Below are positions 1 through 10,071 of a DNA stretch of 64,000 nt, in pieces. The DNA comes from a methane-oxidizing endosymbiont of Gigantopelta aegis (GTDB lineage Bacteria > Pseudomonadota > Gammaproteobacteria > Methylococcales > Methylomonadaceae). Below the pieces are notes generated by a model. It was given only the letters and a program-made list of their open reading frames with translations, did no database searches and was not told the DNA's origin. Location: NCBI RefSeq assembly GCF_016097405.1, contig NZ_JAEHGD010000001.1, positions 1,024,307-1,088,306 on the forward strand. The letters are read 5' to 3'. Made by a program: the position numbers and the translations under genes. The number at the start of each line of letters is the position of its first letter. The stretch's first letter is position 1.

Positions 1-715
1 GGGGCTGTTGCCATTTCACATAGGTAACCATAAAAAGGCGCAAGCCAGAGCGATAGAGCCTTCAAAATTTCGTTTGAGTTTGTCATATCGCGTGGCGATC
101 GCTCTGAAATGCTTAAGTCTTGCAAACACATTTTCAACGAGATGGCGATATTTGTAGAGACACCAATCCATTTCATCATTTCCCCGAGTTGAATTCTTTT
201 TTCTTGGGATAACAGGAACAGCCCTTTGTCTTTAGACCACAGGCATCAACGGCCATATGAATTTTACTGGTGTTCCCGGCGACAGATTTCCCTATCGCTG
301 TTTCTTGTTCACAGGCCGCACCACTACTATGCTGATGTGCTTTCACAATACTCCCATCAATAAATTCCCATTCCAGGTCTGGATCAACAACCAAGGCGTT
401 AAAAATACCCATCAGTTTTTCTTTACGAGACCAGTCATTGAATCGTTTATATACCGCATTCCAATTACCAAAAGCCGTGGGTAAATCTCTCCAGGGACAA
501 CCTACTCGCAAGCGATAAAAAATACCTTCGACTGTTTTTCGAAGACAAGGTTTGTCATAAATTCCCATTTTCAACATAATTATCTTCAGTTTCTCCCAAA
601 GTTCATCCGTAAGCATTTGTCGGGGCATAGTTTGCTTGTTTTTGAGTCAAAATAAACAATCTATGTGGCGGAGTTATTGAATTTCAAGGGGGATTTTCAA
701 AACGGCAACAGCCCC
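1..715 (-). mobile_element. IS5-family (IS427-like) element, copy A, internally deleted
   Basis: Both terminal inverted repeats are present: GGGGCTGTTGCCATTT at position 1 and its near-complement ending at 715 (GGCAACAGCCCC). The element matches the copy at 56873-57721 but lacks about 136 bp of its central part. The join lies near 226-236, where the sequence jumps from the CTTTGTCTTTA stretch to GACCACAGG. A TA follows the right end at 716-717, as expected for TA target duplication in this group. The window starts exactly on the IS end, so the left flank is not visible and may coincide with an assembly boundary. The element sits inside an alkB-like gene. Confidence 0.9.
16..628 (-). pseudogene. 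IS5-family transposase, internally deleted (copy A)
   Basis: The frame starts MPRQMLTDELWEKL at 628 and is open through the first catalytic Asp region (FIDGSIVKAHQHS) to about residue 130. The central deletion then throws it out of frame and it stops at 176. The C-terminal part, ending ALACAFLWLPM at 16, is still readable in another frame. The second catalytic Asp region (VADRGYDSEA, seen in copies B and C) is deleted, so no active DDE transposase can be made. This copy has six T in the run after the EGIF codons, giving a continuous N-terminal frame; copies B and C have five. Confidence 0.85.
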
Positions 716-1192
716 TAATAAATCACCATTTTTCAACTCAATATCCAGTTTTTGGCTACTTTGCCCATGACGGAATCGCAATAAACGGGTCTCACCGAAA
801 CTGAGTGAAGCGATAAAAGGGTTTTGCCCCAGTTCTGGTTCATCATCGGCATGGCAGCCCATCGAATCCTGCCCATGCCGGTAGAGATTAGCCATCATGC
901 TATTGAATGGCTGCTGACAATGCTTTTCCACATTCTGCTTTATTTGTGATAATAAAGCCAGCCAGTGCAAAGGTTCATGATCAACGCCAGAATAGCGATA
1001 ATGGGTGCCTTCATCACCATACCAGGCCATCAACCGGGGGACATTGAGCCATCGACCATAAATAAACAAGCGTTCTTGTCGCCAGTCAATCTGCGCCAAT
1101 AACTGCTGAAAAATATGTCGAGCCTGATCTATGGTATAAAATGAGCGATACAAATACAGTTCGCCATCAAAGGGCAACAAATTTGAGACCAC
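674..1192 (-). pseudogene. alkB: AlkB-like 2OG-Fe(II) dioxygenase, C-terminus lost to an IS insertion
   Basis: The reading frame starts with GTG at 1192 and resembles the short AlkB-type alkylated-nucleic-acid demethylases. Visible motifs are GRWLNVPRLMAWYGD, MANLYRHGQDSMGCHADDEP (His-x-Asp iron ligands) and NPFIASLSFGETRLLRFRH. After GDLL the frame enters the IS end at 715 and ends on 14 IS-encoded residues. The distal iron-binding His and the RxNLTFR motif that binds 2-oxoglutarate are therefore missing, and the protein is probably inactive. The remaining 3' part should lie beyond the window start, on the other side of the IS. It is the last gene after the TonB receptor, 10 bp away. Confidence 0.85.
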
Positions 1193-1202
1193 ACTTCCCG
1201 TC

Positions 1203-3335
1203 CTAGAAATTGACCTTCATTTCCAGATAAAAGCTTCGACGCGGAATCGGTATGTAATTCGGATAAGTACTAATGGCAGGGTCACGCCCCTTGCTATCCA
1301 GCAGATTACGCACGGAGCCGGTCAAGTCGATAACGCCTAATAATCTTTTGCTATTGAGGGTCAAATCCATCGTCGCATAATCGGTCAGATCAGGCCGGTT
1401 TCCCTGATCATTGATAAACCGATGCCCAACCCAGTTGACCTGAGTCTGTAGTTGCCACTGAGGCAAAAACTGCCAGGAAAGCGCAGAATAAAGTTTGTGT
1501 TCCGGCTGCCAGGCAACGCATGTTTTTGTCGCCAAATCGCGCGCCTGCTGCCAAGCATAATTGCCTTTAAAGCGCCAGTTCGGCAGAAAGAAGCGCCAGT
1601 CCCATTCAAATTCAGCGCCATAGGCATCTACTCCCGGTTGATTTGACACTTCTGCAACCAAACCGCTTTCTACTGAACTGATAGAATCCCGGATTTTATA
1701 ATAATAGATATTCATCGTCGTCCGTAACACCTCATCCGGCCGATAATCAAATACCAATTCCACCGTTTCGATTTCTTCTGGTCTAAGTGCCGGATTGCCG
1801 GCAAAAAGCTGACTGTTTTTCTGAAATTGCTCTAAAAAGCTCGGTGCCCGAAACGCCTGGCCGTAAAGCAGCTTGGTCGTCAATTGTGGCGAAACATCCC
1901 AAATCAACGCTGCCCGTGGGTTAAAGGTACTGCCAAAATCTGAATATTCATCATAACGAATACCGGCTGTCAAATGCCAATCAGGCGCAATTTGCCATTC
2001 ATCCTGCAAAACAAACGACCATATGTCGCGGTGATGATCACCCAAAAAGGCATCACCCGTACCAGTCAAATCCACCAAAGCGCCGCCCGGCGACGACACA
2101 CCCACCCCATAATTTCGACTTTCTCTGGCAACAATGCCTTCGTAACGATACCCTGCTGAAAATTGCCATAAATGCTGCTTCCAGCCACGATAAACCGTCG
2201 TAAATTGACTACTGGCCACTTGGTTTTTCAAGCCGATCTGTGATTTCATTCCATCAGAAAAAAACTGTGTCTTAACAAAATTTGTAAGATTCAAATTATT
2301 CTGAGCATCCAGCGGCGCTACTGAACCTGCTGGCAAATAAAAAAACAAACCGTTAATTTCTGTTTCCAGATAAGTCGCTTTTGCCTTTAACTCCCAATCC
2401 TGAAACCAGTCCTCACTGGAAAAACGCAAATCGAATAAATAACTTTCACCATCAATATTCCCTCGGTTATCCAATGCACCACCAGCTCCGGCTCGGGTTC
2501 CTAAATCAACATTGGCATAAGCCCAAAAATTAAATGCTATATATTTTCGCTGTGCATTTAAATGCGCATTCCAGCGCTTGGCTTGTGTTTGCATTGGCCC
2601 AGGTGCTAACGAAGCCGATGTTCCCAATTGTTGATCCAGCTGGCTCTGCAAATCGAACTCGACTATCCGTTTATCATCAACATTATTATGAGAAAACTGT
2701 AACGATGCTGCAATATCCCAGCCTAACAGTTGACCACTTTGCTGTCCCCAGATACTTTGGGTATCATAACTCCCACCTCTGATACCCATCACTGTACCAT
2801 CAATATCTTTGGCTTTTTTGGTGATAATATTGACCACACCGGCAAAGGCATCTGCACCATACAAAGCTGATCCAGGCCCCCTTATCACTTCGATACGCTG
2901 AATGGCTTCTACCGGGATTTCCATGCCGGCCATTAAACTGCCTTTATAAGGCACATTGATCCTTGTGCCATTCATCATGAACAGCACCCGGGAGCCGGTT
3001 GAGTTATTAATGCCGCGTAGACTGTAAATATAATCATTGGTAACCGGTTGAATGGAGGCAACCATGCCAGGTACGGTCTGCAACACCTCATGCAAGTCGG
3101 TGGCGCCCATGCGGTCGATTTCATCTGCCGTGATCACGGAAGTAACCGCCGCTGAGTGAATCAGTTTTTTGGCGGTACCACTGGCAATGGTGACCGGAAT
3201 GGATGCCAATTCCGCTGGCGATAAGGCAAACAGGTCTTCCGGCACATCTGATTTAGCATAAGCGTTCGTCATACCGACAGAAAACATAAAACTGCTATAG
3301 ACGACTTTTTTTGCCAGCTGATTCAAAAATATCAT
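1203..3335 (-). CDS. TonB-dependent outer-membrane receptor
   Basis: A 710-aa protein with an N-terminal signal peptide ending near NAYA. The plug domain is clear (about residues 60-175: SAAVTSVITADEI, VRVLFMMNGTRIN-like segment, IEVIRGPGSALYGADAFAGVVNIITKK). A long beta-barrel follows and ends in an aromatic residue (EMKVNF). It resembles the vitamin B12/siderophore/colicin receptor class, but the substrate cannot be read from sequence. Its ATG follows directly on the TAA of the GGDEF-EAL gene, so it is translationally coupled to that gene and to yfiR. In such triads the receptor may act in sensing as well as in uptake; that is an inference from context. Confidence 0.9.
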   Translation of the reverse strand: MIFLNQLAKKVVYSSFMFSVGMTNAYAKSDVPEDLFALSPAELASIPVTIASGTAKKLIHSAAVTSVITADEIDRMGATDLHEVLQTVPGMVASIQPVTNDYIYSLRGINNSTGSRVLFMMNGTRINVPYKGSLMAGMEIPVEAIQRIEVIRGPGSALYGADAFAGVVNIITKKAKDIDGTVMGIRGGSYDTQSIWGQQSGQLLGWDIAASLQFSHNNVDDKRIVEFDLQSQLDQQLGTSASLAPGPMQTQAKRWNAHLNAQRKYIAFNFWAYANVDLGTRAGAGGALDNRGNIDGESYLFDLRFSSEDWFQDWELKAKATYLETEINGLFFYLPAGSVAPLDAQNNLNLTNFVKTQFFSDGMKSQIGLKNQVASSQFTTVYRGWKQHLWQFSAGYRYEGIVARESRNYGVGVSSPGGALVDLTGTGDAFLGDHHRDIWSFVLQDEWQIAPDWHLTAGIRYDEYSDFGSTFNPRAALIWDVSPQLTTKLLYGQAFRAPSFLEQFQKNSQLFAGNPALRPEEIETVELVFDYRPDEVLRTTMNIYYYKIRDSISSVESGLVAEVSNQPGVDAYGAEFEWDWRFFLPNWRFKGNYAWQQARDLATKTCVAWQPEHKLYSALSWQFLPQWQLQTQVNWVGHRFINDQGNRPDLTDYATMDLTLNSKRLLGVIDLTGSVRNLLDSKGRDPAISTYPNYIPIPRRSFYLEMKVNF

Positions 3336-5702
3336 TTATAACTCATCCAATGGCACGGGCTTGGCAATACCATAGCCCTGTGCGTAGTCCACACCGATTC
3401 GTTTGAGTTTAGCCAGAATCTCGTCATTTTCAACAAACTCGGCAATTGTTTTCTTCTGCATGACATGGCCGATTGTGTTAATTGATTCGACCATTACCCG
3501 ATCAACCTCATCATGCAAAATATCTTTGACAAACAAACCATCGATTTTCAAATAATCGACGGGCAGGTTTTTCAAGTATGCAAATGATGACAAACCGCTA
3601 CCAAAATCATCTAATGAAAATGAACTGCCTTTATCCTGCAGATCTTTAATAAACATCCTGGCAGAACCTAAATGACTGATCGCCGCTGTTTCGGTGATTT
3701 CAAAGCAAATTTTCCGCCGAGGTATTTGCCAATCCTGAAATTGTTGATCAATAAAAGCCAGCATTTTTTCATCCGATAACGACAAGCCGAATAAATTAAC
3801 CGAGCATTGCAACAAATCCGCCAGAAACAAGGGATGCTCGGCCAGCCAGCAAAATAAATTCCTGATCACCCACTGATCCAGAGCAACGGCTAGATTGTAG
3901 CGCTCAACTGCCGGCAAAAAAGCACCCGGCGGGATAATATTGCCTTTATCATCACGATAGCGAATCAAGGTTTCAAAGTGCTTTCCTTCCTTTTTTCCTG
4001 AAATCGGCACAATCAACTGGCCATATAATTGGAAGCGGTCCTCTTCCAGCCCACGTTGGATTTTCTCCACCCATTGCATTTCGCCCTGACGGCAGGCCAT
4101 TTCTTCATCATCGGGTCGAAAAACATGGACCCGGTTGCGCCCTCGCTCCTTAGCGGCATAACAGGCCGAATCAGCTTCTTTTAACAGTTCGACAGAATTT
4201 GCACTGGTTTTATTGATCATCGCAATACCAATACTGACACCAATATTAAAACTGCGATCCTCCCAGCAAAATAAATAATCCCGAATGGCATTACGCAATT
4301 TTTCACAGACCTGAATCGCCTGCTGTGCCGAACAATCGATCATCAAAATACCGAATTCGTCGCCACCTAGACGCGCCAACAAGTCTCTGTGTCGAATATT
4401 TTTTTTAAGCAAGTCGCCAATTTGCCGCAATAATTCATCGCCGGCCATATGTCCGCAGGTATCGTTTACCACTTTAAATTGGTCTAAATCAAGATAACAT
4501 AATGCGTGTTCAACCTTCTCCTCAGACAAATTATCAACGACTTGCTGCAAATAAACATCGAATTCTGCACGATTGACCAAGCCAGTCAAAGCATCATGAC
4601 TGGCTTGATAGGCAATTTTTTCCGCTAACTCGCGTGTTTCTGTCACATCTTCACACACCAGCAATAAATTCTGCTCACCGGTATTATTATCAATCAATAG
4701 CCTTGCCGATTCTCTAGCCCAGATAATGCGTCCGTCTGGGCATACCTTCCGTATTTCTTCCTTATAGACTTTATGCGGATTAAGACGACATAATTCAAAC
4801 ATGGACTTACACGCGGTCACATCCTCAGGATGAATAAAATCAAAAATCACACAGCCACGTAAATGATCGGCTTTCAAATCCAACTGTCTGGCACCAAAGC
4901 GATTAACCGATAAGATAACGCCCTTCAGATTCAAATGAAAAATCATGGTCGGATTATTATCGAAGAGCGCTAAAAAGTTATTTTTTACACTCACCAACGA
5001 TTTGTTCTGATGCTCTACCGTAGCAATCATCGTGTTAAATGCATCAACCAACACGCCCAATTCATCATTACTGCGTTTCTCTGCACGATGCGAGTAATCA
5101 CGTTGGTGACTTATTTTATGTGCCACCGCTGCTAAATCGGCTATCGGTCGGGTAACGCGACCTAGCAATGGCGCCACCATAACAAACGCACCTAAAGATG
5201 CGCCTAGCATCACCAGCAAAACTAGCGAAATATGCTCCAATTGTTGCCACAGAGGCCCCCTTAAACTAGCCTTCATATACAACCAACCGATAGTCTCATC
5301 ATCCAATATGACAGGTTGGTATATATTCAATTCGAAGCGCTGAAACTGGGATATGGCATTTTCAATTTTTTTAGGGCAATTTTGCCAGTCAGGCTCATGC
5401 AATACCGCTAAAATATGTTGAGAACGATCATACAAACAAGCTGTTTCAACAACGGCCAAATCATTAAGCGCCTGTAGATTCTCTTTAGCGACATCCGCAT
5501 CATCGAAACTCAATGCCGCAGTACTGCGGTTAGCGATCAAGCTGGCCATCGCCAATAAATCTTTGCGGCTTTTTTCTTTAACATCCGAAATGGTCAATAT
5601 CACCAAAATAATCGCCGCTAGCAGCAACGACAGCACGCTGGATAATATTAAAATAGCCAGCAATTTGGATTTAATTAAAAAGCGGTCAAACAATCTATTC
5701 AT
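3336..5702 (-). CDS. Membrane HAMP-PAS-GGDEF-EAL cyclic-di-GMP enzyme (YfiN-like)
   Basis: I chose the ATG at 5702 (MNRLFDRFLIKSK, 788 aa) because it overlaps the end of yfiR by 8 nt; the longer frame would intrude into yfiR. Order of parts: transmembrane helix (residues ~10-40), periplasmic sensor region, second membrane helix (~160-185), HAMP (VTRPIADLAAVAHKISHQRD), PAS (NNPTMIFHLNLKG), GGDEF and EAL. The GGDEF motif is intact (ARLGGDEFGIL) with an RxxD inhibition site five residues before it. The EAL signature reads ETL (FETLIRY), but ITETAA, DDFGSGLSS and KIDG are kept. It is probably a cyclase, possibly bifunctional, under YfiR control. Confidence 0.9.
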   Translation of the reverse strand: MNRLFDRFLIKSKLLAILILSSVLSLLLAAIILVILTISDVKEKSRKDLLAMASLIANRSTAALSFDDADVAKENLQALNDLAVVETACLYDRSQHILAVLHEPDWQNCPKKIENAISQFQRFELNIYQPVILDDETIGWLYMKASLRGPLWQQLEHISLVLLVMLGASLGAFVMVAPLLGRVTRPIADLAAVAHKISHQRDYSHRAEKRSNDELGVLVDAFNTMIATVEHQNKSLVSVKNNFLALFDNNPTMIFHLNLKGVILSVNRFGARQLDLKADHLRGCVIFDFIHPEDVTACKSMFELCRLNPHKVYKEEIRKVCPDGRIIWARESARLLIDNNTGEQNLLLVCEDVTETRELAEKIAYQASHDALTGLVNRAEFDVYLQQVVDNLSEEKVEHALCYLDLDQFKVVNDTCGHMAGDELLRQIGDLLKKNIRHRDLLARLGGDEFGILMIDCSAQQAIQVCEKLRNAIRDYLFCWEDRSFNIGVSIGIAMINKTSANSVELLKEADSACYAAKERGRNRVHVFRPDDEEMACRQGEMQWVEKIQRGLEEDRFQLYGQLIVPISGKKEGKHFETLIRYRDDKGNIIPPGAFLPAVERYNLAVALDQWVIRNLFCWLAEHPLFLADLLQCSVNLFGLSLSDEKMLAFIDQQFQDWQIPRRKICFEITETAAISHLGSARMFIKDLQDKGSSFSLDDFGSGLSSFAYLKNLPVDYLKIDGLFVKDILHDEVDRVMVESINTIGHVMQKKTIAEFVENDEILAKLKRIGVDYAQGYGIAKPVPLDEL

Positions 5703-6231
5703 GTTCGCCTTCCTGAACCACTTCAGCCACTTCCAGTAATTTAGCGCTGATTTTGAGTCCACTTTGCCTCAATGTCGTCAAATTGATCTGCAACCGAACC
5801 CGTTGTTCAACGATGACAAAGCCAATCATACCGCCCTCGCGAATAAAAAAAGGCTGGCTGCTGACGGTCAACGCATGTTCAATGGACTTAATCACTAAAA
5901 CACCTGCCGGCTTTTTCTGCAAGTGGAAACGCGCATTTTCGGCTAAATAGAGTATCTGGCACGCGGTATTTAAGTTTTTTAACGATTTAATCGGTCGCAA
6001 ATGAATGGGTTTGCCTTGCGCTTTCCGACCTTCTAACGGCGCCAATAATTCTGTAACGCCATCCTGCCCGAGTAAACAAATCGTAAACTTGTCTTCGGGG
6101 ATTTCTGGCCAACTGATAAATTTCGTAAAATTATAAAGATAGGCGGCCTTAATCTTATCTTCCAGGCGCGTTTGCGCCATTCCTGTCGTGATGACAAGAA
6201 AGCTAAGCAAAAAGACTCTGAAAAAGATCAT
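5695..6231 (-). CDS. YfiR-family periplasmic regulator (DUF4154)
   Basis: A 178-aa protein with a cleavable signal peptide (to about TTGMAQ) followed by the YfiR family start, KIKAAYLYNFTKFISWPE. Family members sit in the periplasm and repress a membrane diguanylate cyclase of the YfiN type. Here the next gene is a membrane HAMP-GGDEF-EAL protein overlapping by 8 nt, followed by a TonB receptor. There is no YfiB-like OmpA-domain lipoprotein in the window, so the outer-membrane arm of this circuit may be the receptor. It is the first gene of the operon; about 100 bp separate it from the aminopeptidase gene upstream. Confidence 0.88.
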   Translation of the reverse strand: MIFFRVFLLSFLVITTGMAQTRLEDKIKAAYLYNFTKFISWPEIPEDKFTICLLGQDGVTELLAPLEGRKAQGKPIHLRPIKSLKNLNTACQILYLAENARFHLQKKPAGVLVIKSIEHALTVSSQPFFIREGGMIGFVIVEQRVRLQINLTTLRQSGLKISAKLLEVAEVVQEGEHE

Positions 6232-6329
6232 GTAAATCGTATCCTATCCACTTTATGATTTTATAGACGACCGTTATCAATAATTAAGACGCTAATAATA
6301 AATAATAGTTGAAAACACGCGTGAAACGC

Positions 6330-7649
6330 TCATTTTCTGTAAAAAGACCGCAAAACATGAATTAAATCACGGTGATCGAACACGCCTGCGCTTTCCCGAA
6401 TGCTATGCATCGCCCACATTGGGTTGCCAATATCGATACTGCGAACACCCAGGCGCGCTGATAACATAGGCCCGATGGTGCTGCCGCAGGGGATATCACA
6501 CCGATGCGAGTAGTGTTGCCACGAAACGCCCGCCTGCTGACAGCATTCGATAAATAATGCACTTGATAGACTTTCTGAGGTATAACGCTGATTGGCATTG
6601 TGTTTGATGACAGGCCCTTGATTCACCAGTACCTTATGTTCTGGCTCATAGGCATTCGCAAAATTGGGCTGCCAGGCATGTGCCATATCAGCACTGATAA
6701 GAAAGCTCTGCGCTAGTACTCTGAAAAAATCAGCGTCACTAACCCCAACAGCCAATGCCATGCGCTTCAAACTATCTGTCAGAAAAGCGCTATCTGCACC
6801 CTTATGACTCTCGCTGCCAATCTCTTCATGATCAAAAAACGCACAAACCAGTGTATTACCACTGTTCAAACAATCGTCATCCAACAGTGCGACTAATGCG
6901 GCATGGCAAGATGCTAAATTATCCAGTTGACTGTTCGCGATAAACTGATCTTTATCGCCCCAGAACGTACCTTTCTGGGTATCATAGACATTTAGCTCCC
7001 AACTCAGAATTTCAGCATCCATCAATCCAGCTTGCTCAGCCAAAAGTTCGGCAAAGTAATCAGAACCCAGCTCTTGCGTAATTTGCTCTGCAATCAGCAG
7101 CGGCAATTCGTTTTGCTTGTGTAATTTCAAGCCCTCTTCATTGACCTGTCGATTCATATGAATGGCTAAATTCGGCAGTCGCAATAACGGCCTCTCAAAA
7201 CAAATATTTTTTACCGCAATGTTGTGTGCACCCGCTTTATAACTAATTCGCCCGGCCAGACTTAAATCCCGGTCGCTGAATGTTGCCAAAATTGGCCCGC
7301 CATAAATTTCCACGCCTAACCGTACCAAATCACCCGATGTTATCACGGGCTTGGGTTTAACCCGCAGGCCTGGGGAGTCGGTATGTGCGCCAACCATTTT
7401 AAACCCGGTTTCGGTCAAAGGCTTGTCGCCTACTACAAACGCAATCAATGAAGAGCCATCCCGAATCACATAATAACGTCCACCTTGCTGTAATGGCCAG
7501 GGTTCAGCTTCAAGCAACGGTTTGAACCCTGCCTGCTGCAACTGGGTAACCATGCTATCGACCGCATGCCACGGACTCGGACTGGCATCAATAAAGTCTA
7601 GTAGCTGCTGTGCATAGGTTTGCGCTTGAGTCATATCGCGTTCTGTCAT
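6330..7649 (-). CDS. apeB: M18-family aspartyl aminopeptidase
   Basis: A cytosolic zinc aminopeptidase of 439 aa, the usual length for the bacterial M18 family. Metal-site motifs are visible: [12 protein letters not shown], the acidic [23 protein letters not shown] and the C-terminal [13 protein letters not shown]. The ATG at 7649 overlaps the msrB stop (ATGA), so the two genes are coupled. It is the last member of the long minus-strand string starting at the TetR gene. The substrate is likely N-terminal acidic residues of peptides, by family knowledge. Confidence 0.92.
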   Translation of the reverse strand: MTERDMTQAQTYAQQLLDFIDASPSPWHAVDSMVTQLQQAGFKPLLEAEPWPLQQGGRYYVIRDGSSLIAFVVGDKPLTETGFKMVGAHTDSPGLRVKPKPVITSGDLVRLGVEIYGGPILATFSDRDLSLAGRISYKAGAHNIAVKNICFERPLLRLPNLAIHMNRQVNEEGLKLHKQNELPLLIAEQITQELGSDYFAELLAEQAGLMDAEILSWELNVYDTQKGTFWGDKDQFIANSQLDNLASCHAALVALLDDDCLNSGNTLVCAFFDHEEIGSESHKGADSAFLTDSLKRMALAVGVSDADFFRVLAQSFLISADMAHAWQPNFANAYEPEHKVLVNQGPVIKHNANQRYTSESLSSALFIECCQQAGVSWQHYSHRCDIPCGSTIGPMLSARLGVRSIDIGNPMWAMHSIRESAGVFDHRDLIHVLRSFYRK

Positions 7650-8053
7650 TCTCCATCCTCAACGTTTGTTGGCACAAAATCCAATGCCGCCGAATTGATG
7701 CAATAGCGCAGCCCGGTAGGTGCCGGCCCATCTGGAAACACATGGCCTAAATGCGCACCGCAACCGGAACACACGACTTCAACCCGCCGCATGCCATGAC
7801 TGTTATCAATGACCTCCCGAATTGCCCCCGCTTCGGCAGCATCATAAAAACTCGGCCAGCCCGACCCCGAATCATATTTGGTCGCAGCATCAAACAACAC
7901 CTGCTCGCAGCAAACACAACGATACCGCCCCGGCGCTTTGGTATGTACATATTTACCGCTGAATGGTGCTTCAGTCGCCTTATCCCAGCATACTGCCATC
8001 TGCTCTGGATTAAGCTTACCCTGGTATAATTTCTTTTTGTTTTCGGCTGTCAT
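7646..8053 (-). CDS. msrB: Peptide-methionine (R)-S-oxide reductase
   Basis: It reduces methionine-R-sulfoxide in damaged proteins. The start at 8053 ([11 protein letters not shown], 135 aa) follows an AGAGG ribosome-binding site; the longer frame to 8155 would overlap the glycosyltransferase gene. Two zinc-binding CxxC pairs (CVCC and CSGC) and the catalytic Cys in [11 protein letters not shown] are present. It is a single-domain MsrB, not fused to MsrA. Its stop overlaps the start of the aminopeptidase gene. Confidence 0.93.
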   Translation of the reverse strand: MTAENKKKLYQGKLNPEQMAVCWDKATEAPFSGKYVHTKAPGRYRCVCCEQVLFDAATKYDSGSGWPSFYDAAEAGAIREVIDNSHGMRRVEVVCSGCGAHLGHVFPDGPAPTGLRYCINSAALDFVPTNVEDGE

Positions 8054-8105
8054 GCTTGCCTCTTGTTCAAAATCAGTGAATATCATGTCAACAACATCTT
8101 GTCGT

Positions 8106-9695
8106 TCAGCGCCCCGATAATTGCGCAATAAAAATTTCCGCCGGCACAAAAACAACCCGCCTACCCTTAAAGGGATAGGCAGCTAAAACGTGCATTTCGG
8201 CATCCTCGGAGACCACTTGCAACACGACCGTATTTGGATATTTTTCCAGCCATTTTTTCAGACTGGCGATCGTTTGCATTACAGGAATAGGCTGAATCAA
8301 ACGGCCGACAAAATTATATTGGCCATGATATTTTGCGATATAAAACACCACCGGTATGTTGTCATTTTGTAGCTGTTTTATCTTTTCTGCCGCAGGCGCC
8401 ATATCATAGCGATAACCTAATACCGAAAAGGCTGCCGCTTCAATCATCAAAAACAACAATACGCTGGCCACACTAATAATAATCCAGGTTTTTGGTGTTC
8501 TTAGCCATAATAAAAGTATCGCCCCCGCAACTATGCCCATCCCCCAAAGTGGCGACAATGACGAAAACTCAGCTTTTATTGGCCAATATTGATTGATAAA
8601 CGGCAGTGCTGTAAGCAAAACACCTAAAAGGCCGTAAAACAGCGCAATACCCAACGGCCTGTTGTCTTCACGATGCGCTAAAGCATGCGTGAGTGCGGCA
8701 GAAATAAGTAAGGCAAACCCCGGAACCAGTGGCAACCAATAATGCAAGCGTTTACCACTAATCAATGAAAACGCAATAATAACCGGCACGATCCAAGCCA
8801 GGATAAAGCGAATGCGGGTATCGCCAATCTGAATAGCCCGTAAGCCTTGCCAAAACGGTCGCCATAACAACCACGGCAATAATAATAGCGGCAACCACTT
8901 AAAATACCACCACCAGGGTAATTGATGCGCAAAGGACTTTACAATCCGACCACTGGTCTGACCCCAGAAAATGGCCTGTCGATAGGCTTCACCGCCCTTG
9001 AACCCGGCTGGAATTGCCCAGGCTAGCGCTATCGCCGCACCGATTAAAACAGCGACAAACACACCACCATACCACTGACGCCAACTGAAATTTTTTGGCC
9101 TTTCAAGCCACCAGGGTGCCAGTAATGCCAGGGGCAGAACATGCAACAGAATAACCGGGCCTTTGCTCAAAATGCCGCCACCAATCGCCAAGCTTAACAG
9201 CAGCCAGCGTTGCCAGTTGAGTCCACAGCGCGCTAGTTTCAATACACTATAAATCCCTAATAGTGCAAAACAGGCTAACATCATGTCAAACATGGTCAGG
9301 CTGCCATACAGCATCCATAAGAACATGCCTAATAAAACCCATTGCACTTGGAACATGGTTTGTGGGTGCTGCGGCCATAACAAACGCGCAATTTGGCCTG
9401 TTAAATACAGCCCTGCCAGGGAAAACAACGGCCCAATAAATCGTATGGCGGTTTCATTAACACCTACCACAGCCCAGACCAAATTGATTAACCAAAATAA
9501 CAATGGCGGCTTGTGGCTGTAAGTTTCACCATTTAAATGTGGCACCCAATAGTCATGATTCAGCCACATCTCCCAGGCCACCGAGACATAACGCGTTTCA
9601 TCAACAGGAAACAACGGCCGCACAGTAATGCTGACCGAAGTCAGCAGCAGCCAAACAAAAAAAATCCAGAATGCCTCTGGAATACGCTTTAACAT
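8106..9695 (-). CDS. ArnT-like glycosyltransferase (GT83/PMT superfamily)
   Basis: An integral membrane protein of about 529 aa with a dozen hydrophobic helices. The start ([15 protein letters not shown]) is at 9695 after an AGGT site; the longer frame starts at 9758. The N-terminal loop contains the family acidic motif ([19 protein letters not shown]), followed by [11 protein letters not shown], as in enzymes that move a sugar from undecaprenyl phosphate to lipid A. The genes upstream encode a GT2 polyprenyl-phosphate glycosyltransferase and a LAB_N membrane protein. Together they form a compact module for adding a sugar to a periplasm-facing lipid or glycan. The exact sugar is unknown. Confidence 0.85.
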   Translation of the reverse strand: MLKRIPEAFWIFFVWLLLTSVSITVRPLFPVDETRYVSVAWEMWLNHDYWVPHLNGETYSHKPPLLFWLINLVWAVVGVNETAIRFIGPLFSLAGLYLTGQIARLLWPQHPQTMFQVQWVLLGMFLWMLYGSLTMFDMMLACFALLGIYSVLKLARCGLNWQRWLLLSLAIGGGILSKGPVILLHVLPLALLAPWWLERPKNFSWRQWYGGVFVAVLIGAAIALAWAIPAGFKGGEAYRQAIFWGQTSGRIVKSFAHQLPWWWYFKWLPLLLLPWLLWRPFWQGLRAIQIGDTRIRFILAWIVPVIIAFSLISGKRLHYWLPLVPGFALLISAALTHALAHREDNRPLGIALFYGLLGVLLTALPFINQYWPIKAEFSSLSPLWGMGIVAGAILLLWLRTPKTWIIISVASVLLFLMIEAAAFSVLGYRYDMAPAAEKIKQLQNDNIPVVFYIAKYHGQYNFVGRLIQPIPVMQTIASLKKWLEKYPNTVVLQVVSEDAEMHVLAAYPFKGRRVVFVPAEIFIAQLSGR

Positions 9696-9774
9696 AACGC
9701 TTACCTGTGTCAGATGCGATAACATAAGCACTGCATTAAGTCTGCTGCAATGCCACAATTATTGAAAATGTTGA

Positions 9775-10071
9775 TCAATCCGAGGTTTTTTCATCCGGCC
9801 GTTCAAAGTCTTCTCGGTGATAGATAATAAAATAAAGGTTTCTGAAATAAATAAACAAGCCAGTTGCCTGACCAAGGATAAACACCGGGTCTTGCTTGTG
9901 GATGGCATAGCTGAGTAATGTCACGCCACCAGCAATGCTGAAATACCAGAACGCTACCGGAAAAACACTTTTCTTTTCCCGCTCACTCTTTAGCCACTGT
10001 ACCAAAAAACGCGCCGAAAACAGCCCCTGCCCCAAAAAACCGATCGCTAACCAAATCGTTTCTGAATCCAT
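9775..10071 (-). CDS. LAB_N-domain small membrane protein
   Basis: A 98-aa protein with three predicted membrane helices, matching the domain found at the N-terminus of some lipid-A-disaccharide synthases: WLAIGFLGQGLFSARFLVQW, SVFPVAFWYFSIAGG, ATGLFIYFRNLYFI. As a free-standing protein it usually sits between a GT2 and a PMT-type glycosyltransferase, as here. Its start codon overlaps the stop of the GT2 gene by one base (TAATG). Its biochemical role is not established. A role in handling polyprenyl-linked sugar is inferred from context only. Confidence 0.82.
   Translation of the reverse strand: MDSETIWLAIGFLGQGLFSARFLVQWLKSEREKKSVFPVAFWYFSIAGGVTLLSYAIHKQDPVFILGQATGLFIYFRNLYFIIYHREDFERPDEKTSD

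Noticed and set aside
5702-5762. Longer N-terminus of the GGDEF-EAL gene (start at 5762)
   Set aside because: It would overlap yfiR by 68 bp and adds residues before a natural membrane-protein start; the ATG at 5702 fits the normal short overlap.
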